DNA of 22,858 nucleotides from a virus. Under the pieces are notes generated by a model, which worked only from the letters and a program-made list of their open reading frames with translations, made no database searches and had not been told where the DNA came from. Positions 13,865 to 21,330 of this stretch are shown here, piece by piece. The stretch's first letter is position 1; every line of letters starts with the position of its first letter. The stretch lies in IMG/VR virus record IMGVR_UViG_3300031825_000368, positions 1-22,858 of that record; one strand, 5' to 3'. The position numbers and the translations under genes are program-made.

Positions 13865-15538
13865 ATGTCCTCGATGGGGATGAACAAGTCGGGGACGCAG
13901 ACACTCGCCCGCGCTTCCTGGGTCAAGCTGACCTCGTTCACGGTGCGGTCCGGGTATCCGGACACGGTCATCTCGAACGACGCCCTGGTGATGAATGCCC
14001 CGGGCGTCGGGGACATCACGTTCCAGGTGTCGTTTGAGTCGACCGGCGACGTCCAGCAGGTCCGGGTGGTGAAGAACGGGGTCACCGTGCTCGGCAGCGC
14101 GGTGAACGTCGGGGTGCTGGGCACGATCTCCGGGGAGACCGTCGCCGCCGGGGACACTCTCGAACTGCAGGGCTACTCGAACTCGTTCTTCACCACCCGG
14201 ACCCGGGTCACCGCGACGAGCACGTTCCTCGCATTCGACCAGACCACACAGGATCATCCGGCATCGTCCGGCCCGGAGGTCGGTTGGTACACCTCGTCGT
14301 CGGTGGAGGCGGAGAAGTACGCCGCCGCGAACCCCACCACACTCGGGTGGTCCACGACCGCGGGTGTGGACCTGGACGTCGCCGCCGCTGCCGCGCCGAG
14401 CATCGGCTGGGCGGTCGACGCGTTCCTCTGCAAGCCGGAGAACTACGAGGGCACCGCCGACACGGTGATCGGCTGGCATACCGAGGCCGACCTGACGGTG
14501 CTGCGCAAGGCGCAGCCGCCGGAGGTGTTGTGGGAGGACACGGCGGTGTCGGTGCACACCGCCGACGGTCGTCTGCTGGGGGCGCTGCTGTGCTCGTCGA
14601 TGGAAGGCATCACCTGGGGCAGGGAGCTGCGCGAGGTGTCGAGCTGCGAGATCACCGCGCTCACGCAGGCCGACCCGGACCTGTTCGAGGACCTGCGACC
14701 GTGGGTGCACTGGGTGACGGTGTGGCACGGGGAGCGCCCGGTGTGGTCGGGACCGATCCAGCAGGCGACCATCGGGCGCACCCGCACCCGGATCACCGCC
14801 AAGGACACCGGCACGTTCATGTGGCGCACCCGGGTGCCGATCACCCGGCAGTGGGCGGACACCGACCCGACGAAGATCGCGGCCACGGTGCTCGCCTCGA
14901 TGAACGAGCTGCACGGGATCACCGCCCCGCCGATCGTGCTCCCGGCGGTGACCGACGCGTTCACCTACGCCGCGGTGGCGGACTCGCGGATGCTCCACCA
15001 GATGTTCGACGACCTGGTCAAGCTCGGCCTGGAGTGGACCGTGGTCGCGGGCCGGTTCATCCTCGGCAAGTTCCCCGAGGCACCGGTCGCCACGCTCGCC
15101 GAGTGCGACTTCCTGGTCGAGATCGAACGGATGCGGGACGGCACCGCCACGTTCAACGACGTGCGGGTGCAGGGGCAGAACTGGGCACAGTCGGCGACGG
15201 CGCCGCTGGCCGGGCTGCGCTTGCAGACCCTCGTCTCGCTCGACGACGTGTTCGGGGTGTCGAACATCCAGAAGGCGGCACGGCTGTACGCCGCCGAGAC
15301 CGCGGCGATCCGGGACGTGCTGGTGCTGCCGCCCAGCTCGTCGCTGCACCCGGAGGCGGACGTCGACTTCGACGACCTGATCCCCGGCAAGGTGCTGCTG
15401 GTGCAGGCAGAGGGCGTGTCGTCGCTGATGCGGATCGATCAGGTGAACGTGTCCGCATCCCCGGCCGGCTTCGACACGCAAATTACCCTCGTCGCGGTCC
15501 AGAACCGCGGGGAGATCGCCGAACTGGTGGGAAGGTGA
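13865..15538 (+). CDS. Tail hub, ReqiPepy6 Gp37-like, with N-terminal beta domain and GW repeats (557 aa)
   Basis: Residues about 225-557 resemble the Siphovirus ReqiPepy6 Gp37-like family of baseplate hub proteins (RLLGALLCSSMEGITWGREL, SSCEITALTQADPDLFEDL, then the TRTRITAKDTGTFMWRTR region). The first 125 residues form a beta-rich domain in the style of phage C1q/TNF-like modules (VVKNGVTVLGS, AAGDTLELQGYSN). Between them, GW (or LW) recurs at residues 140, 161, 181, 203 and 222, a linker of about 20-residue repeats. The hub would hold the tail tip and the appended receptor-binding parts. ATG 13865 has a GGGAG-type site about ten bases upstream. Confidence 0.75.
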   Translation: MSSMGMNKSGTQTLARASWVKLTSFTVRSGYPDTVISNDALVMNAPGVGDITFQVSFESTGDVQQVRVVKNGVTVLGSAVNVGVLGTISGETVAAGDTLELQGYSNSFFTTRTRVTATSTFLAFDQTTQDHPASSGPEVGWYTSSSVEAEKYAAANPTTLGWSTTAGVDLDVAAAAAPSIGWAVDAFLCKPENYEGTADTVIGWHTEADLTVLRKAQPPEVLWEDTAVSVHTADGRLLGALLCSSMEGITWGRELREVSSCEITALTQADPDLFEDLRPWVHWVTVWHGERPVWSGPIQQATIGRTRTRITAKDTGTFMWRTRVPITRQWADTDPTKIAATVLASMNELHGITAPPIVLPAVTDAFTYAAVADSRMLHQMFDDLVKLGLEWTVVAGRFILGKFPEAPVATLAECDFLVEIERMRDGTATFNDVRVQGQNWAQSATAPLAGLRLQTLVSLDDVFGVSNIQKAARLYAAETAAIRDVLVLPPSSSLHPEADVDFDDLIPGKVLLVQAEGVSSLMRIDQVNVSASPAGFDTQITLVAVQNRGEIAELVGR

Positions 15539-15539
15539 C

Positions 15540-16193
15540 ATGTCGGGCACAGCGAAGGTGAAGCCTCCCAAGAACGACGCCGAGTGGGCGCGCGGGATGC
15601 AGCGCCGGGTCGAGCAGGTCGAGCACCCCTCGTCCACCCGGATCGGGCCGTGGGTGCTGTCCTCCGAGCAGGAGTCCGGCGACCTCATCGCCTCCCACGT
15701 CAACGGCGGCGCGGTCAAGCTCGCCCAGAAGCCAGAGGGCGAGGGCGAGGCCGACGCGGTCTCGTCCGGCTGGTCGCACATCAAGGTCTCCCGGCAGACC
15801 TCACAGACCATGAGCCGCGGCACCCACACCCCGGTCGCGTGGGACTCGGTGGACTCGCAGTCGAGCGACTGGTCCGCCACACCGGGCTCGACCACCTTCG
15901 TCATCCCGCAGAACGGGGTGTGGCTGATCAACTACCGCCTTTACTTCGGGGCGCTGGCCGACGTCCTGGTGGAGTCGTTCGTGATCATCGACGGTTCGCC
16001 CCGGTCGGCGAACCGTACGGTGAGCGCCAGCGCTGAGCCGATGCTCTCGTGCACGGAGGTCTTCACCCTCAACGAGGGCGCCGAGATCGTGTGCACCGCC
16101 GGCAAGGCCGGAAGCGGCACGTTCACCATCGGCCCGTACGTGGGCGGGTCAGCGATGACCTCCCTGTCCTTGACCCGTCTCCCGATCGGATGA
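15540..16193 (+). CDS. Minor tail protein with C1q-like C-terminal domain (217 aa)
   Basis: The N-terminus (WARGMQRRVEQVEHPSS, then IGPWVLSSEQESGDLIASH) is a common attachment segment of actinobacteriophage tail-tip proteins. Residues about 95-217 form a jelly-roll module: TFVIPQNGVWLINYRLYFG and EGAEIVCTAGKAG fit C1q/TNF-like receptor-binding domains, often trimers. GAAGG precedes the ATG two bases after the hub stop. Host surface binding is inferred from fold and position. Confidence 0.7.
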   Translation: MSGTAKVKPPKNDAEWARGMQRRVEQVEHPSSTRIGPWVLSSEQESGDLIASHVNGGAVKLAQKPEGEGEADAVSSGWSHIKVSRQTSQTMSRGTHTPVAWDSVDSQSSDWSATPGSTTFVIPQNGVWLINYRLYFGALADVLVESFVIIDGSPRSANRTVSASAEPMLSCTEVFTLNEGAEIVCTAGKAGSGTFTIGPYVGGSAMTSLSLTRLPIG

Positions 16194-16199
16194 ACTGAC

Positions 16200-16817
16200 A
16201 TGGCGCAAGTGTGTGTCTCCCGCAACCTCGATATCACCGGCGGCGCGCTGTCGGTGCAGCCCTGGTCGGTGCCACGGCACGTGTACGACCAGTCCTTCTC
16301 CTCCGTCGGCAACGGCACGTACGGGGCGCAGACCAACCTGCCGGGGAAGCTGATGATCGACTCGGGGGTGCAGGCGTGGACCAACACCTCACCGTTACCC
16401 GCACAGGTGCTGTTCCGGCTCCACCGCGGCTCACGGTACTTCGCGGTGTCTTCCCCCAACGTCGTCCAGGTCCGGGACCGGTTCACCGTCGCGATCGAGG
16501 AGACGCCGCGGGTGCCGGACACCTCGAACCAGTACCAGAGCGCGTCCGGCGGCGGGGTGGACATGTCCACCAACACCGCGGCGAAGCCGTACGCCGGTCT
16601 GCTGCGGATCTGGGACGACGCGATGATCACCGAGGAATGGTTCGGCCCGGTCGGTCCCGGCGAGACGTTCCGGTTCCACTACCGGGCGACGCTGTGGACG
16701 CCGCCGCCGTGGTCGAACAACGCCAATGACAACGTCCCGTTCCACGAGTGCGAGATCGACCCGGTCCGGGTACAGCTGCTCGCCTTCCCGACACAAGACC
16801 TGGAGGTGATGGGATGA
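16200..16817 (+). CDS. Minor tail protein, WTNT paralogue 1 (205 aa)
   Basis: This is the first of three adjacent related proteins. Shared features are WTNTSP (from residue 60), a beta stretch with LHRGSRYFAVSSPN, and near the end GPGETFRFHYRATLWTPPPW. The Gly-Glu-[TS] plus aromatic strand pattern recurs in the next two genes. All are beta-rich with no signal peptide, and fit tail-tip or fibre components. The gap to the previous gene is six bases, and its ATG has no clear ribosome site, so coupling is likely. It ends with ATGA overlap with the next gene. Confidence 0.68.
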   Translation: MAQVCVSRNLDITGGALSVQPWSVPRHVYDQSFSSVGNGTYGAQTNLPGKLMIDSGVQAWTNTSPLPAQVLFRLHRGSRYFAVSSPNVVQVRDRFTVAIEETPRVPDTSNQYQSASGGGVDMSTNTAAKPYAGLLRIWDDAMITEEWFGPVGPGETFRFHYRATLWTPPPWSNNANDNVPFHECEIDPVRVQLLAFPTQDLEVMG

Positions 16818-17407
16818 GTCTGAGAGTGTGCACCGCCGAGTTCATGACGTCGACGACGAAAGGCACCGGCTTCTCCCCGTCGTGGATGCCGCGGATGGTG
16901 GCAGAACGCATGTCGGCGTCCGGCCGGGACGGGAGCACCGAGCGGGCGCCGGACGGGATCCCGTTCATCGACACCGACATCCTGTGGACCAACACCACCG
17001 ACGACCCGCAGCACCTACACATGACCGTGCACCGGGCGAGCCGGTCGCTGGTCTCCTCCAACCCGAACACCGTCGCGATCGACGACGCGTACTCGTTCGA
17101 CGTCGGGCTGTCCCCGGCGGCGCCGATCCCGGCGGTGACCAACAACGGGTTCGGGGCGCGGCTCAAGGCGAGCCGGTCGACAGCGACCTCGGTGCTGTTC
17201 GGGCGGATCTTCCGGGACATCCCGGACTGGGTCACCAACGTCGACATCGGACCTATCGACCCGGGCGAGTCGGTGCACTTCCGGTACCGGGCGCTGTACT
17301 CCACGCCCGGGCAGTGGCGCACCGGCACCAGCGCCCGGCACGAGATGTACGCCCGGTGGGCGAGGCTGCGGCTGTGGGCCGCGCCGTGGGTGAACGGGAG
17401 CATCTGA
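16814..17407 (+). CDS. Minor tail protein, WTNT paralogue 2 (197 aa)
   Basis: The ATG overlaps the stop of paralogue 1 (ATGA), which picks this start over an in-frame upstream ATG at 16748 inside the previous gene. It shares WTNTTDD (W58), VHRASRSLVSSNPN and DPGESVHFRYRALYSTPGQW with its neighbours. It probably arose by gene duplication and belongs to the same tail-tip assembly. Its last base is the first base of the next ATG (TGATG). Confidence 0.68.
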   Translation: MSLRVCTAEFMTSTTKGTGFSPSWMPRMVAERMSASGRDGSTERAPDGIPFIDTDILWTNTTDDPQHLHMTVHRASRSLVSSNPNTVAIDDAYSFDVGLSPAAPIPAVTNNGFGARLKASRSTATSVLFGRIFRDIPDWVTNVDIGPIDPGESVHFRYRALYSTPGQWRTGTSARHEMYARWARLRLWAAPWVNGSI

Positions 17408-18015
17408 TGACTTACCCCTGCGTCGACCTCGACGACTTCGAGATGGTGGACGGGACGCACCTGCGCCCGAAGGATCACATGCAGTGGCGTCATGTCGCGC
17501 TCAACTACGCCAACGGGGTGATCATCTCGTTCGATCCGAACGACGGGGTCGCCAAGGATGTCGCGCTGCACGAGGTGCAGGCGCAGTGGACCAACACCAC
17601 GCCACGTGATCAGTACGCCTACGCGCTGCTCACCCGGGCCGGTGGGAGAGTGGTGCTCCAGTCGCAGTCCTCCGCCTACATCCAGATGTCGGTCGGGCAG
17701 ACCTCCGGGGTCTCGCCGGCCGACCCGTCGGCGCTCACGGCCTACTCCAAATTCGGGGTCGGGTACACCCGTGGCGTCACCGCCGCCGGGGAGGCGTACT
17801 ACGGCGTCATCGAGACCCGCATGGGCGAGCGCACGGCGGTGCTCGGGGACCGGGTGCTGCTGGCGCCGGGGGAGACGGTGAAGTTCAAGGCGGCGCTGCG
17901 GTTCGTCTCGACGTACTGGGAGTACCGCGACATCTACCAGGGCGACGTCGAGACGGAGGCGGAGGTCGACTCCGGCGAGTCGCAGATCGACATCTACGCC
18001 TACCCGGCGCTGTAG
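17407..18015 (+). CDS. Minor tail protein, WTNT paralogue 3 (202 aa)
   Basis: It starts within the stop of paralogue 2 (TGATG). WTNTTP (W61) and APGETVKFKAALRFVSTYW place it in the same family, although it is the most divergent and has an acidic N-terminus (CVDLDDFEM). Three unequal copies in a row suggest a hetero-oligomeric tail-tip or receptor-binding assembly, or diversification of host range. It ends with TAG, followed by a probable promoter for the next gene. Confidence 0.66.
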   Translation: MTYPCVDLDDFEMVDGTHLRPKDHMQWRHVALNYANGVIISFDPNDGVAKDVALHEVQAQWTNTTPRDQYAYALLTRAGGRVVLQSQSSAYIQMSVGQTSGVSPADPSALTAYSKFGVGYTRGVTAAGEAYYGVIETRMGERTAVLGDRVLLAPGETVKFKAALRFVSTYWEYRDIYQGDVETEAEVDSGESQIDIYAYPAL

Positions 18016-18030
18016 TTCACCACCACTCGT

Positions 18031-18036
18031 TACGGT
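18031..18036 (+). promoter_or_regulatory. -10 element for a leaderless start (second chaperone)
   Basis: TACGGT, seven bases, then ATG at 18044. The run TACGGTGGCGCGCATG closely resembles those at 3511 and 18744. Confidence 0.5.
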
Positions 18037-18043
18037 GGCGCGC

Positions 18044-18478
18044 ATGGCCTCACACGCTCCACCACCGCCGGGTCCGATGTTCGACCCCCCACCTTCCGAC
18101 GCCGACCTGTTCTCCCAGATCGAAGACGTCGAGCAGGGCGCCGGGCGGTGGCACTCGATCACCGTTGAGGGCATCACTCTGCGGGCCCGCAAGCCGCAGC
18201 CGACGGCGCTGCGCTCGCTTACGGCCGCCACCTCCAAGTCGGTCGGGGCGGCGATGCGCAACGACATGGTGACCCTGTTCGTCCAGGACCATCTCGACCC
18301 CGAGTCGTGGGAGCGGCTGCTGGTGCACATGCTCGACCCGGCGACGGACTTCGATGTGAAGTCCCTCGGGGAGGTGATGAAGCGCATCGCCACGCTCGGG
18401 ACCAACCGCCCTACCGTGCCGTCGTCAGTCTCGCGCTGGCGGCGGCGACCTACTGGCGCACGCTTCGGGCAAAGCTGA
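18044..18478 (+). CDS. Tail assembly chaperone, second copy (G part, 144 aa)
   Basis: Residues about 45-125 align with the first chaperone at 5570 (RKPxPTAL, NDMVTLFVQDHL, ESWERLLVHML, LGEVMKRIATLG). After IATLG the zero frame degenerates to an Arg-rich end (SRWRRRPTGARFGQS), while the -1 frame continues with a conserved-looking T domain, as in lambda gpG-gpGT. Its position is odd: after the tail-tip genes and before the lysis genes, about 12 kb from the tape measure gene. ATG 18044 is used because GTG 18035 lies in the -10 element. It could be a paralogue or a remnant of another tail module. Confidence 0.72.
   Translation: MASHAPPPPGPMFDPPPSDADLFSQIEDVEQGAGRWHSITVEGITLRARKPQPTALRSLTAATSKSVGAAMRNDMVTLFVQDHLDPESWERLLVHMLDPATDFDVKSLGEVMKRIATLGTNRPTVPSSVSRWRRRPTGARFGQS
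18409..18415 (+). other. Candidate -1 frameshift site in the second chaperone
   Basis: In the zero frame the codons are CGC CCT ACC. The P-site tRNA on CCT (18410-18412) can re-pair with CCC (18409-18411), after which reading continues TAC CGT GCC into the T domain. It is not a canonical XXXYYYZ site in its second half, so the exact slip point is tentative. It was chosen because the aligned homology ends just before it and the -1 product looks protein-like just after it. Confidence 0.4.
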
Positions 18479-18702
18479 TCCTCGCCGGGATCGCCGACCC
18501 GCTGCGTCAGCTGCCGGACCTGCACGCGCTGCTCGACGTGGTGGAGGCGGTGGCCGGGGAGTCGATGACCCGGGACGAGCTGGGCCAGTTCCACTTCCAG
18601 CTCTACCGCCCGGACCCGTCGGAGAAGCCGGTCGGGTTCGAGGAGGATGAGCAGCTCGATGCGTTCGCCGCGTTCGAGGCGGTGGCAGGAGGCCTGAAGT
18701 AG
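18410..18702 (+). CDS. Frameshift extension (T domain) of the second chaperone
   Basis: In the -1 frame the sequence reads YRAVVSLALAAATYWRTLRA, then LILAGIADPLRQLPDLHALL, and ends near EQLDAFAAFEAVAGGLK. This matches the usual C-terminal extension of tail assembly chaperones (Ala-rich start, LR.KLI, DPL..LPDLHALLD, LYRPDP). There is no credible start codon of its own at its beginning, and the frame upstream of this point is a shadow of the chaperone, so it is most likely made as a fusion of about 219 residues by -1 frameshifting. In lambda the longer form links the chaperone-coated tape measure to tail tube subunits. Confidence 0.7.
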
Positions 18703-18743
18703 CGGCCTGTTCGTGGCGAGGTCTGCGGTGCACGGTGTGTCTT

Positions 18744-18749
18744 TACCGT
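18744..18749 (+). promoter_or_regulatory. -10 element for a leaderless start (endopeptidase)
   Basis: TACCGT, seven bases, then ATG at 18757. This allows lysis gene expression independent of the upstream tail genes. Confidence 0.5.
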
Positions 18750-18756
18750 GGTCGCC

Positions 18757-19290
18757 ATGTCGCCCAGGTATTGGCCGCTCGAGCGCGGCCACATCGTCAC
18801 ATCCGGGTTCGGCCCTCGGTGGGGCGGGATGCACTTCGGCGTCGACTTCGGATGGGACGGCGGCTCCGGCGGCCTGCCCATCTACGCCGTCCAGGGTGGC
18901 AGCGTTGTCAACGTCGGGCCCGCCTCCGGGTTCGGGCAGTGGATCGTGATCGACCACCCAACCGAAGACGGAGCGGGCACCACGATCTATGGGCACATCA
19001 TCCCCGAAGTCCAGTACGGCCGGCGTGTCGAGGCGGGCCAGCGGATCGGGCACATCAACCCGGACTCGCGCACGAACGGCGGCGTCGCCCCACATCTGCA
19101 CCTCGAGTGGCATCGGGCTGTGTGGTCACCGCCCGGCCCGAACCGACTCGACCCACTCCCTCTCCTCGCCGGGGCGCTGTTCCCGGACGAGGCACCGCCC
19201 GCGCCGGCTACTTCCGTGCAGCTTGAGGGGTATTCCGACTACGTGCGGGAAGGGTTCGCGCAGCTCGTCCCACCGAAGGGAAACCGATGA
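18757..19290 (+). CDS. M23-family endolysin endopeptidase (177 aa)
   Basis: This is a zinc metallo-endopeptidase of the M23/LytM type that cuts peptide cross-bridges of peptidoglycan. The zinc ligands are visible: HxxxD as MHFGVD (His26, Asp30) and HxH as PHLHLEW (His113, His115), with YGH (His80) as the second active-site histidine. There is no signal peptide, as expected for a lysin released by a holin. ATG 18757 is preferred over GTG 18748, which overlaps the -10 element. A short C-terminal tail may tether it or bind the wall. It overlaps the muramidase gene by ATGA, so two lytic activities are on separate but coupled polypeptides. Confidence 0.88.
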   Translation: MSPRYWPLERGHIVTSGFGPRWGGMHFGVDFGWDGGSGGLPIYAVQGGSVVNVGPASGFGQWIVIDHPTEDGAGTTIYGHIIPEVQYGRRVEAGQRIGHINPDSRTNGGVAPHLHLEWHRAVWSPPGPNRLDPLPLLAGALFPDEAPPAPATSVQLEGYSDYVREGFAQLVPPKGNR

Positions 19291-20264
19291 CCCTCTACGG
19301 CATCGACGTCAGCAACCATCAGCGGGAGTTCAACTTCGCCGCAGCCAAGCGCGAGGGGTTCGTGTTCGCCACCCACAAGGTCACCGAAAGCGACGACTAC
19401 CGCGACCCGTACTGGCCCCGCGCCCGCGACCAGATGCGCGAGCACTTCCCCGGACTGTTCGGCGGCTATCACTTCGCCCGCAACGATGTGGACGTGAACC
19501 GGCAGGCCGACGCGCTCCTCGCCCACCTCGGCGACCCGTCGATCCCGGTGCAGCTGGACTACGAGGACACCGACACCCGCGGCTCGATCGACAACATGAA
19601 GGCCCTGATCCGCGCGATCGAAGATCGCGGGATGCGGGTGTTCGCGAACTACCTGCCGCGCTGGTACTGGACCGGACACATGGGCGCACCCCGCCTCGAC
19701 GGCACCCCGCCGATCTGGAACAGCCACTACGTGAACGGCACCGGATACGCGTCGGTCTTGTACCCAGGCGACAGCCATGCCGGCTGGGCGGAGTTCCACA
19801 CCGACGCGCCACGGGTGGTCATCCTGCAGTTCTCCGAACGCGGCCAGGTCGCCGGCCAATCCATCGACGTCAACGCCTTCCGTGGCACCGAGCAAGAACT
19901 CCGCGCGCTCTTCGGCAGCGCCCAACCCAAGGGGGAACCCGTGACCGACCTCGTAGAGCAGGGCGCCGGACAGCTACATCCGCAACCGGGCCGCCTACGT
20001 CCGATCGCGAGACCACAGAACGTCAACCCGTCGACGCGCACCCCGGACGAGCCGTGGCCGTACGACATGTGGTGCGATATCTGGAACGAGACCGTGTTCG
20101 ACGGCTACGACATCCGCCCCGAATACGCCGACGTCCCCGACGACATGGGCCGCTCCCTCGTGGCCCTCGTGCAGACCGTCGCGGCCCGCCAGGTCCGCGA
20201 GAAGGTGCAGCTGGACCGCATCGAATCCAAGCTCGACCGAATCCTCGGGGAGAAGAAGCTGTGA
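19287..20264 (+). CDS. GH25 muramidase endolysin (325 aa)
   Basis: Residues 1-210 form a glycoside hydrolase family 25 (lysozyme-like) domain: YGIDVSNHQ at the N-terminus (Asp7), KVTES, GGYHFARND, and QLDYEDTD with Asp91 and Glu93 as the likely catalytic pair; QSIDVNAF closes the barrel. It cuts the glycan backbone of peptidoglycan. Residues about 245-290 (DEPWPYDMWCDIWNETVFDG) form a Trp-rich segment likely to bind the wall, and the end is an amphipathic helix (VQLDRIESKLDRILGEKK). The start overlaps the endopeptidase stop, and the end overlaps the holin start (GTGA). Confidence 0.9.
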   Translation: MTLYGIDVSNHQREFNFAAAKREGFVFATHKVTESDDYRDPYWPRARDQMREHFPGLFGGYHFARNDVDVNRQADALLAHLGDPSIPVQLDYEDTDTRGSIDNMKALIRAIEDRGMRVFANYLPRWYWTGHMGAPRLDGTPPIWNSHYVNGTGYASVLYPGDSHAGWAEFHTDAPRVVILQFSERGQVAGQSIDVNAFRGTEQELRALFGSAQPKGEPVTDLVEQGAGQLHPQPGRLRPIARPQNVNPSTRTPDEPWPYDMWCDIWNETVFDGYDIRPEYADVPDDMGRSLVALVQTVAARQVREKVQLDRIESKLDRILGEKKL

Positions 20265-20596
20265 AGAACCTCGGCAAGAATTGGCCCGCCATCCGACAGG
20301 TCGCCTACAGCGTTCTCGCTGCGCTCCTCGCCCTCGGGGTGGCGCTGAACGTCATCACCGAGGACCAGTCGACGCAGTGGCTGTCGATCGCCACGTCGAT
20401 CCTCGGTGCGCTGGGGCTGCTCGTTGCGAACCTGTTCGTCGACCGCACCTCGCCAGCGCAGGAGGCGAAAATCGAGCAGGCCGTCGAGGTGGGTCTTGAG
20501 CGTGCAGCTCAGCGGGTGCAGCCGCAGGTACAGGCAGGCATCGATCACATGAACGATCTACGCGAGCAGTACGTCGACCCGTTCATCCGGCGATGA
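20261..20596 (+). CDS. Holin, two transmembrane segments (111 aa)
   Basis: The GTG overlaps the muramidase stop. Residues about 13-32 (VAYSVLAALLALGVALNVI) and 40-60 (LSIATSILGALGLLVANLFV) are membrane segments joined by a short polar turn, followed by a charged helical C-terminus ending in IRR. This is the plan of many actinobacteriophage holins, which permeabilise the membrane and release the endolysins. Position after two lysin genes and before a terminator agrees. Confidence 0.82.
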   Translation: MKNLGKNWPAIRQVAYSVLAALLALGVALNVITEDQSTQWLSIATSILGALGLLVANLFVDRTSPAQEAKIEQAVEVGLERAAQRVQPQVQAGIDHMNDLREQYVDPFIRR

Positions 20597-20610
20597 CGCG
20601 GGAAACGTGA

Positions 20611-20647
20611 GAATGCGCCCCACCGCTTCGCGAGGTGGGGCGCATTC
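20611..20647. terminator. Strong bidirectional terminator between lysis and hicAB operons
   Basis: GAATGCGCCCCACC (20611-20624) pairs perfectly over 14 bp with GGTGGGGCGCATTC (20634-20647) across a loop containing TTCG. It separates the convergent holin and hicB genes and shares its core with the terminator at 2531. Confidence 0.85.
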
Positions 20648-20671
20648 CGTGTGATCGCAGGCGTGTCAAGG

Positions 20672-21052
20672 TTACGAGTTCACGAGCTGGCTGGCGCGCT
20701 GGAAGGTGACACCGAGGATTTCGCCGATGTCACGCACAGGCACCTGACGGTCGGCGAGCTCACGCGCGAGCACCTTTGATTCGGCGAGTGCGTGCCGTTC
20801 GAGTCGTTCGGCTTCGCGGCGTTCGTTGCGGATCTTCTCGGCGCGAGCGCCGGCGTCGGGAATGTCTTCGACATCGACGTGCATGTCGATGTCGAACGAG
20901 TCGGGTGCGGTGATCGTTCGGAGTGCGATGAGGTCTCGGGCCATTGCTTCGGCTTCGCCGATTCGTCGCGCCTGGGTGAGTTCGTCGAGTTCGGGGATTG
21001 CGACCATCCACCACTTGCCTTCGCGGGTGACGTTCACGCGATAGGTAGTCAT
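20672..21052 (-). CDS. hicB: HicB-type antitoxin (126 aa)
   Basis: The N-terminal part (TYRVNVTREGKWWMVAIPEL) has the HicB partial RNase H-like fold pattern, including an Ile-Pro-Glu-Leu turn and GEAEAMARDLI helix. The middle is a long charged helix, and the C-terminus (RDIGEILGVTFQRASQLVNS) is a helix-turn-helix for DNA binding. HicB binds and neutralises HicA and represses the operon. It lies downstream of hicA, in the usual HicA-HicB order, but 71 bases away with an intervening hairpin. The ATG at 21052 is preceded only by a weak GGAAC-type site. Confidence 0.78.
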   Translation of the reverse strand: MTTYRVNVTREGKWWMVAIPELDELTQARRIGEAEAMARDLIALRTITAPDSFDIDMHVDVEDIPDAGARAEKIRNERREAERLERHALAESKVLARELADRQVPVRDIGEILGVTFQRASQLVNS

Positions 21053-21091
21053 GTCGGTGTTCCGTTCTGTCGTGTCGGTGTAGCGGGGGTG

Positions 21092-21117
21092 CTGGGGCCG
21101 GTTTCCCGGCCCCAGCG
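21092..21117 (-). terminator. GC-rich hairpin between hicA and hicB
   Basis: GCTGGGGCCGG (21092-21102) pairs perfectly over 11 bp with CCGGCCCCAGC (21107-21117) across a 4-nt loop. It lies seven bases past the hicA stop on the minus strand. Without a T-run it may act as a partial terminator or as an RNA-stabilising hairpin, and could set the toxin to antitoxin ratio. Confidence 0.5.
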
Positions 21118-21123
21118 GTGTGG

Positions 21124-21324
21124 CTACTCGCGCTTGCTGGCGGCGATTGCCTTGTTCACTTGACGTACGACGCCCGGGGAGACTGTCCGGTGTCCGATTG
21201 GAACCGAGACTGTCGTTCCGTTCGGTCCGTCCCAGATCTCGTGACTTCCCGAAGTGCGTTGCGGGGTGAAACCTGATTCTTTGAGGAGCTTCTGGATCTT
21301 CCGGGTGGGCTGCTCTGCAATCAC
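21124..21324 (-). CDS. hicA: HicA-type mRNA interferase toxin (66 aa)
   Basis: The small basic protein has the HicA double-stranded RNA-binding-like fold: a first helix (RKIQKLLKESGF), the turn TSGSHEIW with the catalytic His28, a strand pair (TTVSVPIGHRTVS) and a final helix (VVRQVNKAIA). HicA cleaves mRNA and stops growth when HicB is lost. GTG 21324 lies six bases after a TAGACT -10 element, so it is probably translated from a leaderless transcript. In prophages such modules stabilise the lysogen or block other phages. The full length agrees with the family. Confidence 0.85.
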   Translation of the reverse strand: MIAEQPTRKIQKLLKESGFTPQRTSGSHEIWDGPNGTTVSVPIGHRTVSPGVVRQVNKAIAASKRE

Positions 21325-21330
21325 AACGTT

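Noticed and set aside
12065-15931. Minus-strand open frame of 1288 codons opposite the minor tail genes
   Set aside because: It spans several well-supported plus-strand genes and has a low-complexity His/Arg/Gly composition, as expected from the complement of GC-rich coding DNA.
16828-18015. Single 395-codon protein joining paralogues 2 and 3
   Set aside because: The first half is an Arg/His/Gly-rich shadow of paralogue 2; the true start of paralogue 3 is the ATG at 17407 within TGATG.
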